The notes: generated by a model not told the origin, from the letters alone. A stretch of 64,000 nucleotides of DNA from Pedobacter metabolipauper (GCF_004362715.1 NZ_SNYC01000003.1:993601-1057600), one strand, 5' to 3'. Shown: positions 34,795 to 44,032, numbered from the stretch's first letter. A program made the numbers and translations.

Positions 34795-37700
34795 TTATAA
34801 GGAAACATTCAGACCGAGGGTATAATATTTTGGTGTTGGCCCATCATTCTGCGGATCCCAATAATTCCAGTCTGGCGCATATACTGCAGCATTGTTAACA
34901 TTCATGTATAGCTTAGCCCCTTTGATATTAATCTTACTGATCCAGCTTGCCGGAAGCGTATAAGCAAGGGCAACGGTATTTAACCGGATGAAAGAATTTT
35001 TTCGATAGGTACCGAAACTTGTTCCGCTTAAGCCAGAATTGAGCCTTGCATAATCATTGATTGGGTTTTCTGCAGTCCAGTATGGGATAACGTAAGAAGT
35101 CTGACGGGCAAAACCAACACTGCCCGGCTGGTTTTTTGCCTGATCAAATCTTTTATATTGTCCCCAGTTTGAAAGCAGCTGAAATGAAAAGTCGAAGCTT
35201 TTATAGATATTGAATTCATTTCTTAGTGCCCAGGTAAACCTTGGGTTGGTATAGCCCAGAAATTGTTTATCACTATCATTATAAACGTAATTTCCATCTA
35301 CATCTTCCAGTTTAAAATCTCCAGGTTTAATACCCTTATTAAACTTATTTGCTTCTTCCGTTTCATTTTCCTGCCATACACCAAGCACCTTATATTCCCA
35401 AATTACATCGATATCTCTTCCAATAAACCAGCCATTACCCGGATCATCTGCAGGTGTAGCGAGTTTTACGATCTTATTTCTATTGAGAAAGAAATTTAGG
35501 CTGGTATTCCAGGTGATGTTACCTTGCTGAATATTGCGGCTGTTCAGATTAAGTTCCAGTCCCCTGTTATCTACCCGTGCAAGATTGGAGTATACGTTTA
35601 AATATCCGCTTACATTGGGTATAGTTGGTCTAACCAGCAGATCTGTGGTCTTCTTATTATATACATCAACAGAGCCGCTGATTGTACTGTTTAAAATACT
35701 GAAATCCAATCCCATATTGAAGGATGCAGTTTGCTCCCACCGCAAATCCGGATTTCCCATCCTGGTGCCAATCACTACGGTGTTTACTTCAGATGCTGCA
35801 CCACTTCCATTAACCGTCTGGTACTTGCCTACGGTTAGTTGTGTAAGTGCTGCATATGGATCTACTGTTCCATTATCCGGATTACGCAAGTCCCTGTTGC
35901 CGTTAATACCGTATGAAAAACGAAGTTTACCATAATTTAACCAGGTAACTGGTTTGAGAAATGATTCTTCTGTAAATGTCCAGGCTATTGCTGCTGCCGG
36001 AAAGTTGGCTCTTTTCGAATTAATTCCAAATACAGAATATCCATCCCTGCGCACAGAAAGCGTAAGGTTGTACCGCTGCATAAAGCTATATCCTAGTCTG
36101 GCCATCAGTGCATCGCCTGTATAAACCTTATCTTCGCTGTTCACCGTTGGTTTTATTCCGCTGGCTACATTGTGATATCCTAAAACATCACCGGGAATAA
36201 AACCTTCGTTTCCTGCTTGTGTCCACCAGGTTTGGTATTTTTCTGCGTTGGCCAATAGGGTCACATCCAGGTTGTGTATCCCGTTAAACGTCTTATTCCA
36301 TTTCAATAAGTTATCCACCTGCCAGTTATAGCGTACCTCATTGGCCCTGGTTACTGAACCACCCGGTGTGGTTACATTTGGATTTTTTGAAGAACTGTGG
36401 TTAAACGTACGGTACATATCTATACCCGGACTAAAATTGAGCTGGTAGGTAATACCAAAAGGAAGTTGTGTACGGGCAAACAAACTTGCAAACAATGTAT
36501 TTTGCCGGTCAAACCTATCGTTATAGGTCATGTTTAGAAATGGATTTCTAGCATTTAACCCATTGTCATCCGTCGGGATCCGTCTTAGCGTACCATCGGC
36601 GTTATACATATCCCCATAGGGGGATAAATTGATCAGCTGTGCCCAGTCGGCTTCAATTGCACCTTCATTCCGGTCTGCATATTGAAGATTTAAGCCTACG
36701 GTGAGGAATTTTGCCGCTTGTCCCTCCAGGTTAATCCTGGAACGGAACGTGCTGAACTTACCCCCTTTAATGAGGTTTTCATTATCCTGATAACCGATTG
36801 ACATGTAATACGTCAATTCATCTTTTTTACCGCCCATGCTTAAGGTATGGTCCTGTCGAATTCCCTTTCTAAAGATCTCATCATACCAGTTCACGGTTTT
36901 ACCTGCCAGGTAATTCGCCTTTTCATTTGCAGTAAGTCCGAGCCTGTTTAACCACAGATCCACAGGATCGCCATTTTGGTTGTTTAACCATTGGGTGATC
37001 GTTACTCCTTCCGGCAGATTTCTGGGATCATTGTACAAATAAGGTGCGGTTGAGCCTCCGCTGCGCATTACATCTGCACGCCAGTTTAAAAACCCCTGCG
37101 GATCATAAGGGCGCATATCCTGTGCCAGTGAAGCGAAACCAAAATTAGTATTGAAAGTTATGGCAGGCTTATCGCTTCTTCCTTTTTTTGTAGTTATGGC
37201 GACCACCCCTGTTGCTGCCTTAGCTCCAAAAACGGCTAGTGAACTCGCATCTTTTAATACATCTACAGATTCGATGTCATTGGGATTGATGTCAGAAAGC
37301 TGCCCGTTATAAATTACACCGTCCAGTACGATCAATGGTGATGTACCGGCGCTAAGAGTTGTCTTCCCGCGTACCAGCAAATCTCCGCCACCTTTAGCGC
37401 TCGTATTCAGGCTCACGCTCAAACCAGCTATGTTGCCTCTTAGGATGTCCGAGACACTTTGAGGATTTTCATTTTCCAGCTGTGTTGCTTTAACACTCGA
37501 TATAGATCCCGTTACGTCCTTTTTTTGAGCGGTTCCATATCCGATAACCACTACTTCAGAGAGTCCTTTGATGTCATCAACCAAGGTAACATCGATCTGG
37601 ATCCGGTTGTTTACCGGGACCTCCTGCGTAGTAAAACCTACTGCAGAAAAGATTAATACACCATTTCCGGGTACTGAGATCACATAATCCCCATTTTGTC

Positions 37701-38031
37701 CGGTCGATACACCGTTCTTTGAATTTTTAAGTGTGATGGATACCCCTGGTAACGGTATTCCATCTTTGTCTTTTACTACACCTTTTACAGGTCGATCCTG
37801 AGAACGTACTTGTGAAGACTCCTGAATACGTTGCTCTAAACGCTCTTGAGAACGTTCTTGAGAACGTTCTTGAAAGCGCTCTTGAGAATGTTTCAGATAA
37901 CGCCCTTGAATACGCCCTTGAAAACGTTCTTGAGAACGTTCTTGAGCATGTTTCAGAGAACCTTGCCGGGCAACAGATGCCAGGGAAGATGTAAGTAAAA
38001 AAACAATTAGCAGAGTAATTCTTTTTTTCAT
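34795..38031 (-). CDS. SusC/RagA-family TonB-dependent receptor
   Basis: The ATG at 38031 gives a signal peptide (about 1-22). Then comes an unusual repeat of about 56 residues built from Q-E-R-S/F units (residues about 24-79). A carboxypeptidase-regulatory-like domain follows (VKGVVKDKDGIPLPGVSITL), then a SusC plug (VVVIGYGTAQKKDVTGSISSV, then SDILRGNIAGLSV and PLIVLDGVIY) and a 22-strand-type barrel ending LGLNVSL. It imports oligosaccharides across the outer membrane using TonB. The likely substrate contains uronic acid, judging by GH88. The first gene of the unit, it is separated from the upstream sensor by a terminator. Confidence 0.95.
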   Translation of the reverse strand: MKKRITLLIVFLLTSSLASVARQGSLKHAQERSQERFQGRIQGRYLKHSQERFQERSQERSQERLEQRIQESSQVRSQDRPVKGVVKDKDGIPLPGVSITLKNSKNGVSTGQNGDYVISVPGNGVLIFSAVGFTTQEVPVNNRIQIDVTLVDDIKGLSEVVVIGYGTAQKKDVTGSISSVKATQLENENPQSVSDILRGNIAGLSVSLNTSAKGGGDLLVRGKTTLSAGTSPLIVLDGVIYNGQLSDINPNDIESVDVLKDASSLAVFGAKAATGVVAITTKKGRSDKPAITFNTNFGFASLAQDMRPYDPQGFLNWRADVMRSGGSTAPYLYNDPRNLPEGVTITQWLNNQNGDPVDLWLNRLGLTANEKANYLAGKTVNWYDEIFRKGIRQDHTLSMGGKKDELTYYMSIGYQDNENLIKGGKFSTFRSRINLEGQAAKFLTVGLNLQYADRNEGAIEADWAQLINLSPYGDMYNADGTLRRIPTDDNGLNARNPFLNMTYNDRFDRQNTLFASLFARTQLPFGITYQLNFSPGIDMYRTFNHSSSKNPNVTTPGGSVTRANEVRYNWQVDNLLKWNKTFNGIHNLDVTLLANAEKYQTWWTQAGNEGFIPGDVLGYHNVASGIKPTVNSEDKVYTGDALMARLGYSFMQRYNLTLSVRRDGYSVFGINSKRANFPAAAIAWTFTEESFLKPVTWLNYGKLRFSYGINGNRDLRNPDNGTVDPYAALTQLTVGKYQTVNGSGAASEVNTVVIGTRMGNPDLRWEQTASFNMGLDFSILNSTISGSVDVYNKKTTDLLVRPTIPNVSGYLNVYSNLARVDNRGLELNLNSRNIQQGNITWNTSLNFFLNRNKIVKLATPADDPGNGWFIGRDIDVIWEYKVLGVWQENETEEANKFNKGIKPGDFKLEDVDGNYVYNDSDKQFLGYTNPRFTWALRNEFNIYKSFDFSFQLLSNWGQYKRFDQAKNQPGSVGFARQTSYVIPYWTAENPINDYARLNSGLSGTSFGTYRKNSFIRLNTVALAYTLPASWISKINIKGAKLYMNVNNAAVYAPDWNYWDPQNDGPTPKYYTLGLNVSL
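37796..37963 (-). repeat. 14 x 12-base minisatellite in susC
   Basis: Fourteen consecutive 12-base units with consensus TCTTGAGAACGT (plus strand). Three match exactly (37844, 37856, 37928) and the rest differ by a few bases. Because 12 is a multiple of 3 the frame is kept, encoding a 4-residue period QERS/QERF/QGRI. It lies directly between the signal peptide and the first folded domain of SusC. It shares GAGAACGT with the 9-base arrays elsewhere in the window. Unit number is likely to vary between strains. Confidence 0.9.
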
Positions 38032-38249
38032 TTCTATTTGGTTAGAATTTAAATAATGGGATAAAACTATTCGATTAATAGGATATAAACAAGTAAATAA
38101 AACCCATAAATAACTGATAAACAAACAGATATAATTATTTTAATACGTTATAACCACAATGACAAAATGCAGGTTGTTGCTGATTACTAAACCATTACGC
38201 AGCTTGCCATTTTCTAACTGATACGGTTAAAAAACATTAAAAAAATATT

Positions 38250-38279
38250 AAAAAAAATGATCACGGGATTGTGATCATT
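38250..38279 (-). terminator. intrinsic terminator after the 7TMR-DISM/zinc-ribbon gene
   Basis: Perfect 9-base stem AATGATCAC (38256-38264) / GTGATCATT (38271-38279), loop of 6, followed on the minus strand by a T-run. It lies 12 bases after the sensor gene's stop, so susC should have its own promoter in 38032-38249. Confidence 0.8.
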
Positions 38280-38291
38280 ATGGAAATGAAG

Positions 38292-40139
38292 CTAGTTTTC
38301 AAGAACGAGCTTACTCCAGCCATCGGCGCCTGTATCTTTTAAACTCTTTTTCTTATCTGAAAGAATCTTTTGCATTTTACTATTGTACGCCCAACACGTA
38401 CTCTGGCGAATTAGCAGCAGTTCGGAAAGTTTATGAGAAGAGATCTTGCCTTTAGTAGAATATACTAAAAAGAGCATATAAAACCCTTTATTAATTGGGA
38501 TCCTGCTATTCTGAAATATAGTATAGGCAATCACAGACTCATCATAACCACATTTGGTACAGCGTCTGCTATAAGGCAGATACCCGGCAAGGTACTGATG
38601 ATTGTTACATTTTCTGCAGCTGTACCCATTTGCCCATTTTAACTCAGACAGGTATTTGAAACACGTTTCCCTATCTGGATAAATCTTACTGAATTCTGTA
38701 AAGTCTACCTCGTTAGACATGACCCTGGCCCTTGTTACCTTCTCAATATTCAGATGCAGTTCCTGATTGTCTTTTTCAAGCATGGCATTCATCATAGAGA
38801 TCTCTGCATTCTGCTCTTCAATAATGGCTGCTTTATCCATCACCTCTTTCGTACGTGCATCTACCAGTTGATTCAATTCTTTGTTAAGACTGTCTTTCAG
38901 CTTTTCATTGATCTGCAGCTGATTAATAATCTTCCGCTGTGCCCTGTCTTTCTTCTTTCTCAACGTACGGATGCTTTCTCCAATGGCAAACGAAACCAGC
39001 ACCATCTCTATTACAAAACAAATGCTCAGGCTATAATAGGTAATTGGACTGTATGGCAGCCATCTAAGCAGCAACAGGATCTTTATGATAAAGCCAAGCA
39101 CTAAAAAGCTATATCCAATCACAAAAAAACGGGCAGGCTTGTATTTGGCCTTAAGGATATAAATACCAGTTCCATAAGCCACAAGCAGCGGGATAATTTC
39201 GATAAGCTTATAGCTGAACAGCTGTTTATCAAAAAGACATGCGATAAAAAATAGCGTTCTTACTCCGATTACTGCCCAAATTAGTTGATACAATTTTGGT
39301 GCTTTGGCCTTTACGTACAGAAAGTTAAGGGTAAACAGCAGGCCGAAAACACTGCTTAGATACAGTGCAAAGCCAAATCCGTAATTGTTCCACCAGGGAT
39401 GATCCGGCCAGAGGTATTGAAAGGCAATGCCATCATTTGCCATTTCATATAAGCCAATGCTTAAATTATATAGCACATAATATAGATACTGCTTTTGACG
39501 GATGGCAAAGAACATTAAAAGATTGTATAGCCCAAAAACGATGACCATACCATAGAACATTCCAAAAATGAGGTATTCCGTTAATCCGTATTTAATAAAC
39601 CAGTGGATCTCTCTTAAGGCAATGATAACACCTACAGATTGGGATGATTTTAGTTTGACGTAATAGATGAGTTCATCATTGGATGGATTACCCAGCGCAT
39701 AAGTAAAATTCTTATGGGCATATTCCCGTTGATTAAATGAATATTTTGTTCCAAAATAGTGGGCAGTATAACCACCGGAGATGTCTGGTACGTAAAGATG
39801 GATGTCGTAAATAGATTGATCGTAAAACTCCAGGATCCAGTTCTTTGCAGATGCCCTTTTGTGTTTTATTTTCAGCCGGTACCAGTAGGAAGAATTCGGG
39901 TTGTAATTTTTAGGGGTGTATTTTTTATTGATCTGGAATTTAGAAGAAAGATCTGGCAATAGGACATCGGCAATTGTGAGGGCATTGTTTTTGTCTTCCA
40001 GGTATTCAATCTCCCCATAAGAAAAGATGTGATGTTCAACCTGGTCATTAATGATAACGGGCTGTTGGGCACTGCTCTTCTGAATAAAGATATTCAATAA
40101 TAAAAAGGGTATTAACAGTACTTTAAGCAGATTAATCAT
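38292..40139 (-). CDS. 7TMR-DISM sensor fused to an IS1595-type transposase zinc ribbon
   Basis: The ATG at 40139 begins a signal peptide (ending KSSAQ). A 7TMR-DISMED2-like sandwich (about 25-160) and seven transmembrane helices (about 175-385) follow, then a coiled coil (about 395-470, QLINEKLKDSLNKELNQLVD). The C-terminus (about 485-600) matches the N-terminal part of IS1595-family transposases: zinc ribbon C508xxC511...C527xxC530, then the helix-rich segment KGFYMLFLVYSTKGKISSHKLSELL. The DDE catalytic domain is absent. It probably acts as a membrane-bound DNA-binding regulator using a domesticated transposase head. It is upstream of susC on the same strand and may control that locus. Confidence 0.8.
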   Translation of the reverse strand: MINLLKVLLIPFLLLNIFIQKSSAQQPVIINDQVEHHIFSYGEIEYLEDKNNALTIADVLLPDLSSKFQINKKYTPKNYNPNSSYWYRLKIKHKRASAKNWILEFYDQSIYDIHLYVPDISGGYTAHYFGTKYSFNQREYAHKNFTYALGNPSNDELIYYVKLKSSQSVGVIIALREIHWFIKYGLTEYLIFGMFYGMVIVFGLYNLLMFFAIRQKQYLYYVLYNLSIGLYEMANDGIAFQYLWPDHPWWNNYGFGFALYLSSVFGLLFTLNFLYVKAKAPKLYQLIWAVIGVRTLFFIACLFDKQLFSYKLIEIIPLLVAYGTGIYILKAKYKPARFFVIGYSFLVLGFIIKILLLLRWLPYSPITYYSLSICFVIEMVLVSFAIGESIRTLRKKKDRAQRKIINQLQINEKLKDSLNKELNQLVDARTKEVMDKAAIIEEQNAEISMMNAMLEKDNQELHLNIEKVTRARVMSNEVDFTEFSKIYPDRETCFKYLSELKWANGYSCRKCNNHQYLAGYLPYSRRCTKCGYDESVIAYTIFQNSRIPINKGFYMLFLVYSTKGKISSHKLSELLLIRQSTCWAYNSKMQKILSDKKKSLKDTGADGWSKLVLEN

Positions 40140-40327
40140 TGATAAGTCGTTCAAAATCAAGAATCCGAATCCGGATGCCTGCACATTACTTTAGTAATAT
40201 GGGTTATAAATATTTGGCTGTATAAATTTAAATTAGTTTTCTGTTAAACAATAGATTTTTCTAAAAAAATGCCAGCGCAACTTGTAACCTATAATTTCTT
40301 TAGCTATCTTAAACTTAATTATTCACT

Positions 40328-40792
40328 ATGCAAAACAAAGAAACCTGGGCTGTAGAACAACTGGCTATCCTTGAAAACAAAACTTCAGCACTAACTGAAA
40401 AAGAAAGAAAGGCACTTGGTGCAGATTTTATAGCGGGAGCACTCCAAAAGGTTCCGGTAAAGATCAATAATCAAACAGAATTAGAAATTTTTCAGTCGGA
40501 AACTGCCCAATTAATCAGTCAAATTCCGCTATTGAATACAACTGGCAGGATCAGTGACCCTGTATTTTCGAAATTATTATCTGCTTACAAAGCGTCAATA
40601 CGTAAAAAGTACAAGCTTGTTGCCAAAGGGTATTACATGATCATGTGGATGCCACTCGGCGTAGCCATTAGCTTATCATGGGGAGTGGCATTAGGAAATA
40701 TTGCGTTGGGCATTCCACTTGGCATTGGCATTGGTATGGCAATCGGTGCTGGCCTCGACCGGAAAGCCGAGAAAGAGGGAAGAGTTATTTAA
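40328..40792 (+). CDS. small membrane protein with glycine-zipper segment
   Basis: 154 residues. A soluble N-terminal helix region of about 95 residues precedes a hydrophobic C-terminal part (about 100-145) with small-residue repeats (LGIPLGIGIGMAIGAGLD) resembling a glycine zipper, then a charged tail. No family was recognised. It is expressed alone and converges on the SDR gene across the palindromic element at 40865. Confidence 0.6.
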   Translation: MQNKETWAVEQLAILENKTSALTEKERKALGADFIAGALQKVPVKINNQTELEIFQSETAQLISQIPLLNTTGRISDPVFSKLLSAYKASIRKKYKLVAKGYYMIMWMPLGVAISLSWGVALGNIALGIPLGIGIGMAIGAGLDRKAEKEGRVI

Positions 40793-40864
40793 TGATACAA
40801 TGCCCGCTCAAAAAAGTATACCGGTAAATAATCGGAATATTGGTATCAATTACGATTAAATAAA

Positions 40865-40954
40865 ATCCGTCAATGATTATTGCTAATGTAAACGTTTACA
40901 GTTATAATCAACAGTAAGACGTTTAGTACTACACTAGTAAAATCATTGACGGAT
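40865..40954. repeat. 90-base element with 14-base perfect terminal inverted repeats
   Basis: ATCCGTCAATGATT (40865-40878) and AATCATTGACGGAT (40941-40954) are exact inverted copies, 62 bases apart. The interior holds a perfect 14-base palindrome. No target-site duplication is visible. It fills the gap between two convergent genes, ending 10 bases from the SDR stop. It could be a bidirectional terminator, a non-autonomous mobile remnant or a protein-binding site. Confidence 0.6.
40887..40900. promoter_or_regulatory. perfect palindrome TGTAAACGTTTACA (LacI/GalR-type site)
   Basis: The 14 bases are an exact palindrome with the central CG typical of LacI/GalR-family operators and also fit the Firmicute cre consensus. 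No LacI-type gene is in the window and the site lies after, not before, the flanking genes. A regulatory role is therefore uncertain. Confidence 0.3.
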
Positions 40955-40964
40955 ATATTAGCTA

Positions 40965-41981
40965 TTAAGGCTGACCGTTACCACCAGCAGCTCCATAGAT
41001 CTGTCCGGTAGAAAAACTCGCATCATTTGCTGCAAGCTGAACATAGATAGATCCCAATTCTGCAGGTTGTCCCGGTCTTCCTAGTGGGGTATCGCCTCCA
41101 AAACCTTTCAGTTTTTCCTGTGTTGCGCCACCGCTTACCTGCAAAGGCGTCCAGATTGGTCCGGGTGCTACACCATTTACACGAATTCCTTTTGGTCCAA
41201 GCTGCTTAGCCAGAGATTTAACATAACTGGTTGTAGCCGCTTTAGTTTGTGCATAATCATAAAGCTCTGCCGACGGATCTGTGGCCTGTACAGATGTGGT
41301 ACCGATAATTACCGAGCCTGGTTTTAAATGGGGCAATGCGGCTTTAATGATCCAGAATGGTGCGTAGATATTGGTTTTTATGGTCCAGTCAAATTGTTCC
41401 GTAGATATATCCATGATCGATGGATGGGTTTGCTGACGGGCAGCATTATTCACCAGGATATCCAGTCCGCCAAGTCCTTTAACTGCATCCGCTACCAATT
41501 TTTTACAAAACGATTCATCACGAAGATCGCCTGGAATCGCTACCGCTTTTCTGCCGGCCGCCCTAATCAGTTCAACAACTTCTTTTGCATCTGGTTCTTC
41601 ATCCGGAAGGTAATTAATAGCTACATCGGCACCTTCGCGTGCATACGCAATGGCTGCGGCTCTTCCCATTCCAGAATCACCTCCTGTAATTAAGGCTTTA
41701 CGTCCTGCTAAACGTCCGGATCCTTTATAAGTTTTCTCTCCATGGTCAGGACGGGGATCCATCTTGCTTGCTAAACCCGGCCAGGGCTGTAGCTGGCCAT
41801 TAAAAGGTGGTTTAGGATATTTCGTAGTTGGATCTTCTAATATTACTGCAGATACCGGTTCAGTATCTGACCATTTTGTTGCACCAAAAACCGGTGCTGC
41901 AGCTACAGCGGCAATACCTGCACCTATTCCACCAATGACTTTACGTCTGCTGATTTTACTTTCATCTTTTAAACTTTCCAT
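40965..41981 (-). CDS. SDR-family oxidoreductase with Tat-like leader
   Basis: The ATG at 41981 starts MESLKDESKISRRKVIGG, a twin-arginine-type leader with a hydrophobic Ala/Gly core ending VFGA. After a Pro-rich linker comes a classical short-chain dehydrogenase: ALITGGDSGMGRAAA (cofactor glycine motif), VNNAARQ, the catalytic Ser in IGTTSVQA, YDYAQTKAA (YxxxK) and VNGVAPGPIWTPL. It resembles YghA/general-stress SDRs. Tat export of an NAD(P)-dependent enzyme is unusual. The motif could instead be a decayed leader. Substrate is unknown. Confidence 0.85.
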   Translation of the reverse strand: MESLKDESKISRRKVIGGIGAGIAAVAAAPVFGATKWSDTEPVSAVILEDPTTKYPKPPFNGQLQPWPGLASKMDPRPDHGEKTYKGSGRLAGRKALITGGDSGMGRAAAIAYAREGADVAINYLPDEEPDAKEVVELIRAAGRKAVAIPGDLRDESFCKKLVADAVKGLGGLDILVNNAARQQTHPSIMDISTEQFDWTIKTNIYAPFWIIKAALPHLKPGSVIIGTTSVQATDPSAELYDYAQTKAATTSYVKSLAKQLGPKGIRVNGVAPGPIWTPLQVSGGATQEKLKGFGGDTPLGRPGQPAELGSIYVQLAANDASFSTGQIYGAAGGNGQP

Positions 41982-42074
41982 AGTACTATTATTGTAGATT
42001 GACAATAAAAGAACAATCATAAAGCTGATGCAGTTTTGGTGGTAAATACCTATTTTAAGGAAACAGACTACCTA

Positions 42075-42485
42075 TTATGCCACATTTTTATGGTTTTTTG
42101 CAAGTTTTTTTATTTTCCTAACCAAATCAGTTATATCAAATGGCTTTTCCAAAAAGATATCACATCCATAGTCGCCAAGTGATAATAATACTTTTGAAAA
42201 GGCTGAATAAATGATTACCGGTATATGATTAAATTTTTCGTGTTGTTTGATCTGACTGCATAATTCTCCACCATTTACTTTAGGAAGCATGTAATCCAGC
42301 AGCACCACATCAGGTTTAAACTCATTTACAAGTGATAAAATATCTGATGTATCTGAATAGCAATTTATAATATAACCTTCATCTGTGAAGATTTGAACAA
42401 GAATTTCGGTTAAAGATTCATCATCCTCGATAATCAGAAGATTTAAACGATCACTTTTGCTATTTTTCTTAGAAATCTTTTTCAT
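42075..42485 (-). CDS. orphan single-domain response regulator
   Basis: After a Lys-rich start (MKKISKKNSK, ATG at 42485) there is one receiver domain: LLIIEDDESLTEIL, phospho-acceptor Asp in VVLLDYMLPKVNG, the switch residue in VIIYSAF and Lys in IFLEKPFD. There is no output domain and no partner kinase nearby. It is similar in build to the orphan receiver at 31195 but only distantly alike in sequence. Confidence 0.9.
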   Translation of the reverse strand: MKKISKKNSKSDRLNLLIIEDDESLTEILVQIFTDEGYIINCYSDTSDILSLVNEFKPDVVLLDYMLPKVNGGELCSQIKQHEKFNHIPVIIYSAFSKVLLSLGDYGCDIFLEKPFDITDLVRKIKKLAKNHKNVA

Positions 42486-42614
42486 ACTAAGGGATTCTAG
42501 TATAAATTTAAGATCTCTTATTTTAATCAGCACCCGTTTTTATACTGGTTTTATGCAGTAAAATACTGGTTATTAATCATCAATATGCTTTCTACATTCA
42601 ATTGGTGTAATATA

Positions 42615-43193
42615 TTACCTGCCTTCAATCTCAATATCATATTTACTCAAAAGTCCAACTACACCAGGCAATGAAAACCTGGCCTTCTTGATCCTGTTCA
42701 GTTCCGGATCAATTGAATAGTTAAATGAGCTTCTAAAATCCGTCTTTTCCAAGATAGTGCGGTCAAAAGTTGCCATTAACAAATCACAATCATCAAATAC
42801 AGCAGCAGACAGGTCACATTCTGTAAAGTCTGCTTCGTGCAGCTGTGAATTCTTAAAATGAGATTTTTTCAATTTCATCTGGAAAAAAGAAGAATGATTG
42901 AGCAGGCATTTGTCGAAGCTAAAAGAAAGTCCGAATACATTGCAGTTTTCAAACCGCAGCCCCAACATTTTACAATCTTTAAATACAACATCAGATAACC
43001 TGGTCTTAACCAGCCTCGCCATACTCAGATTGCAGCCGGCAAATACACAGTTAGAAAAAGTAATTCCAGAAAGATCAGCCTCGTAAAAATTGCAGCTGCT
43101 AAAGGTACAGCCATCATATTCTCTGTCAGCCAGTAATTCTTGTGTATAATCTATTTTTGTAAATGTTTGGTCTGCAATATAATCGGATCCCAT
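42615..43193 (-). CDS. pentapeptide-repeat protein
   Basis: The ATG at 43193 is preferred; the longer frame adds a Tyr-rich stretch unlike the family. Repeated A(D/N)LxF-type pentapeptides (CTFSSCNFYEADLSGITFSN, then CDLSAAVFDDCDLL) would form a right-handed quadrilateral beta-helix. Similar cytosolic proteins of this size (Qnr/McbG-like in shape) can mimic DNA and protect gyrase, but many have no known role, and this one cannot be assigned. Confidence 0.85.
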   Translation of the reverse strand: MGSDYIADQTFTKIDYTQELLADREYDGCTFSSCNFYEADLSGITFSNCVFAGCNLSMARLVKTRLSDVVFKDCKMLGLRFENCNVFGLSFSFDKCLLNHSSFFQMKLKKSHFKNSQLHEADFTECDLSAAVFDDCDLLMATFDRTILEKTDFRSSFNYSIDPELNRIKKARFSLPGVVGLLSKYDIEIEGR

Positions 43194-43303
43194 TTGTATA
43201 ATATGCGTATAATAGTAAGTGAGGTACAAGGTATACATCTTTAATAAAATTTAATAATTTACTATAAATTAGTTGCAAAGGGTATTCAGCACTGTTTTGA
43301 TTG

Positions 43304-44032
43304 CTATAGGCCTGCTTTTCCTGCTGCCCAGTAGGCCTGTGTTTTAATCTGCTTTGAAATTACACCACGCATCTTTAAAGCCTTTCTAAACTGCTGTACA
43401 GATGCCGCATTACCAGTCAAATAAAAAACCCCGCTTTCAAATGCATCCGGATGGTTGTGCTGCAGATCATCTAAACAGGCAATCGAATTTTGTGCAGGAT
43501 TTTCTGGCGATTTAAGCACCGCTTTTACCTTTAACCCCAGCTGATCAATAAGTATGAAATTTTCAGGATCAAGCTCCAGTATACCCATGTATTGCTGATG
43601 GGTACGGTTTATTTGATCTGCAAAATTGTAGTAAAGGCTTAAAGTAGTTTCATCGCCAAAAAAGAAGTGGTTCTTTTTGTCGCGATCGAGCATTTTATGT
43701 CCGCGCGGAGGTATCATTTTAAGATTTACTCCCGGCTTAAGATCATCTGCAAACCGACTGCCCGGACCAGCTCCGTGTAAATGGAAAATGATTTCAAGTA
43801 CACCATTTTCCGGATCAAATGAACAGGGCGTATAATTACGGTGTTCGGTATCGCTTACCCTTAAAGACACCGCTTGGCTGGGGTAAAAATCTGTCTGGGT
43901 AAAATCACCGGTAAAGGATATCTTTTTCACCGACGGACTTAAATATTGTGTTGAACTTACGGTTACGGATAGGAATTTTGAAGCCAGCAAATTTTCTATT
44001 GCATCTCCAACCCATTTAGGCACTTTAGGCAT
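43304..44032 (-). CDS. siderophore-interacting protein (FAD-binding ferric reductase)
   Basis: The FAD-binding beta-barrel (about 15-115) contains HRNYTPCSFDPENGVLEI, corresponding to the family's RxYTxR flavin motif, and HGAGPGSRFADDL. The SIP C-terminal NAD(P)H-like domain (about 125-240) has FFGDETTLS and YLTGNAASVQQFRKAL, ending in YWAAGKAGL. It would reduce iron from imported ferric siderophores in the cytosol. An AraC regulator gene lies 83 bases upstream on the same strand. Confidence 0.85.
   Translation of the reverse strand: MPKVPKWVGDAIENLLASKFLSVTVSSTQYLSPSVKKISFTGDFTQTDFYPSQAVSLRVSDTEHRNYTPCSFDPENGVLEIIFHLHGAGPGSRFADDLKPGVNLKMIPPRGHKMLDRDKKNHFFFGDETTLSLYYNFADQINRTHQQYMGILELDPENFILIDQLGLKVKAVLKSPENPAQNSIACLDDLQHNHPDAFESGVFYLTGNAASVQQFRKALKMRGVISKQIKTQAYWAAGKAGL

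Noticed and set aside
37796..37963. CRISPR array
   Set aside because: The units are 12 bases, contiguous, without spacers, and in frame within susC; no cas genes are present.
38032..38124. Longer N-terminus of SusC
   Set aside because: The added 31 residues would place an odd hydrophobic stretch before a proper signal peptide that starts at 38031.
38292..40139. IS1595 insertion sequence
   Set aside because: Only the zinc-ribbon part of the transposase is present, with no DDE domain and no terminal repeats; it is a fused domain, not an element.
42486..42533. Longer N-terminus of the receiver at 42075
   Set aside because: The extra 16 residues are unlike receiver proteins; the Lys-rich start at 42485 leads straight into the domain.
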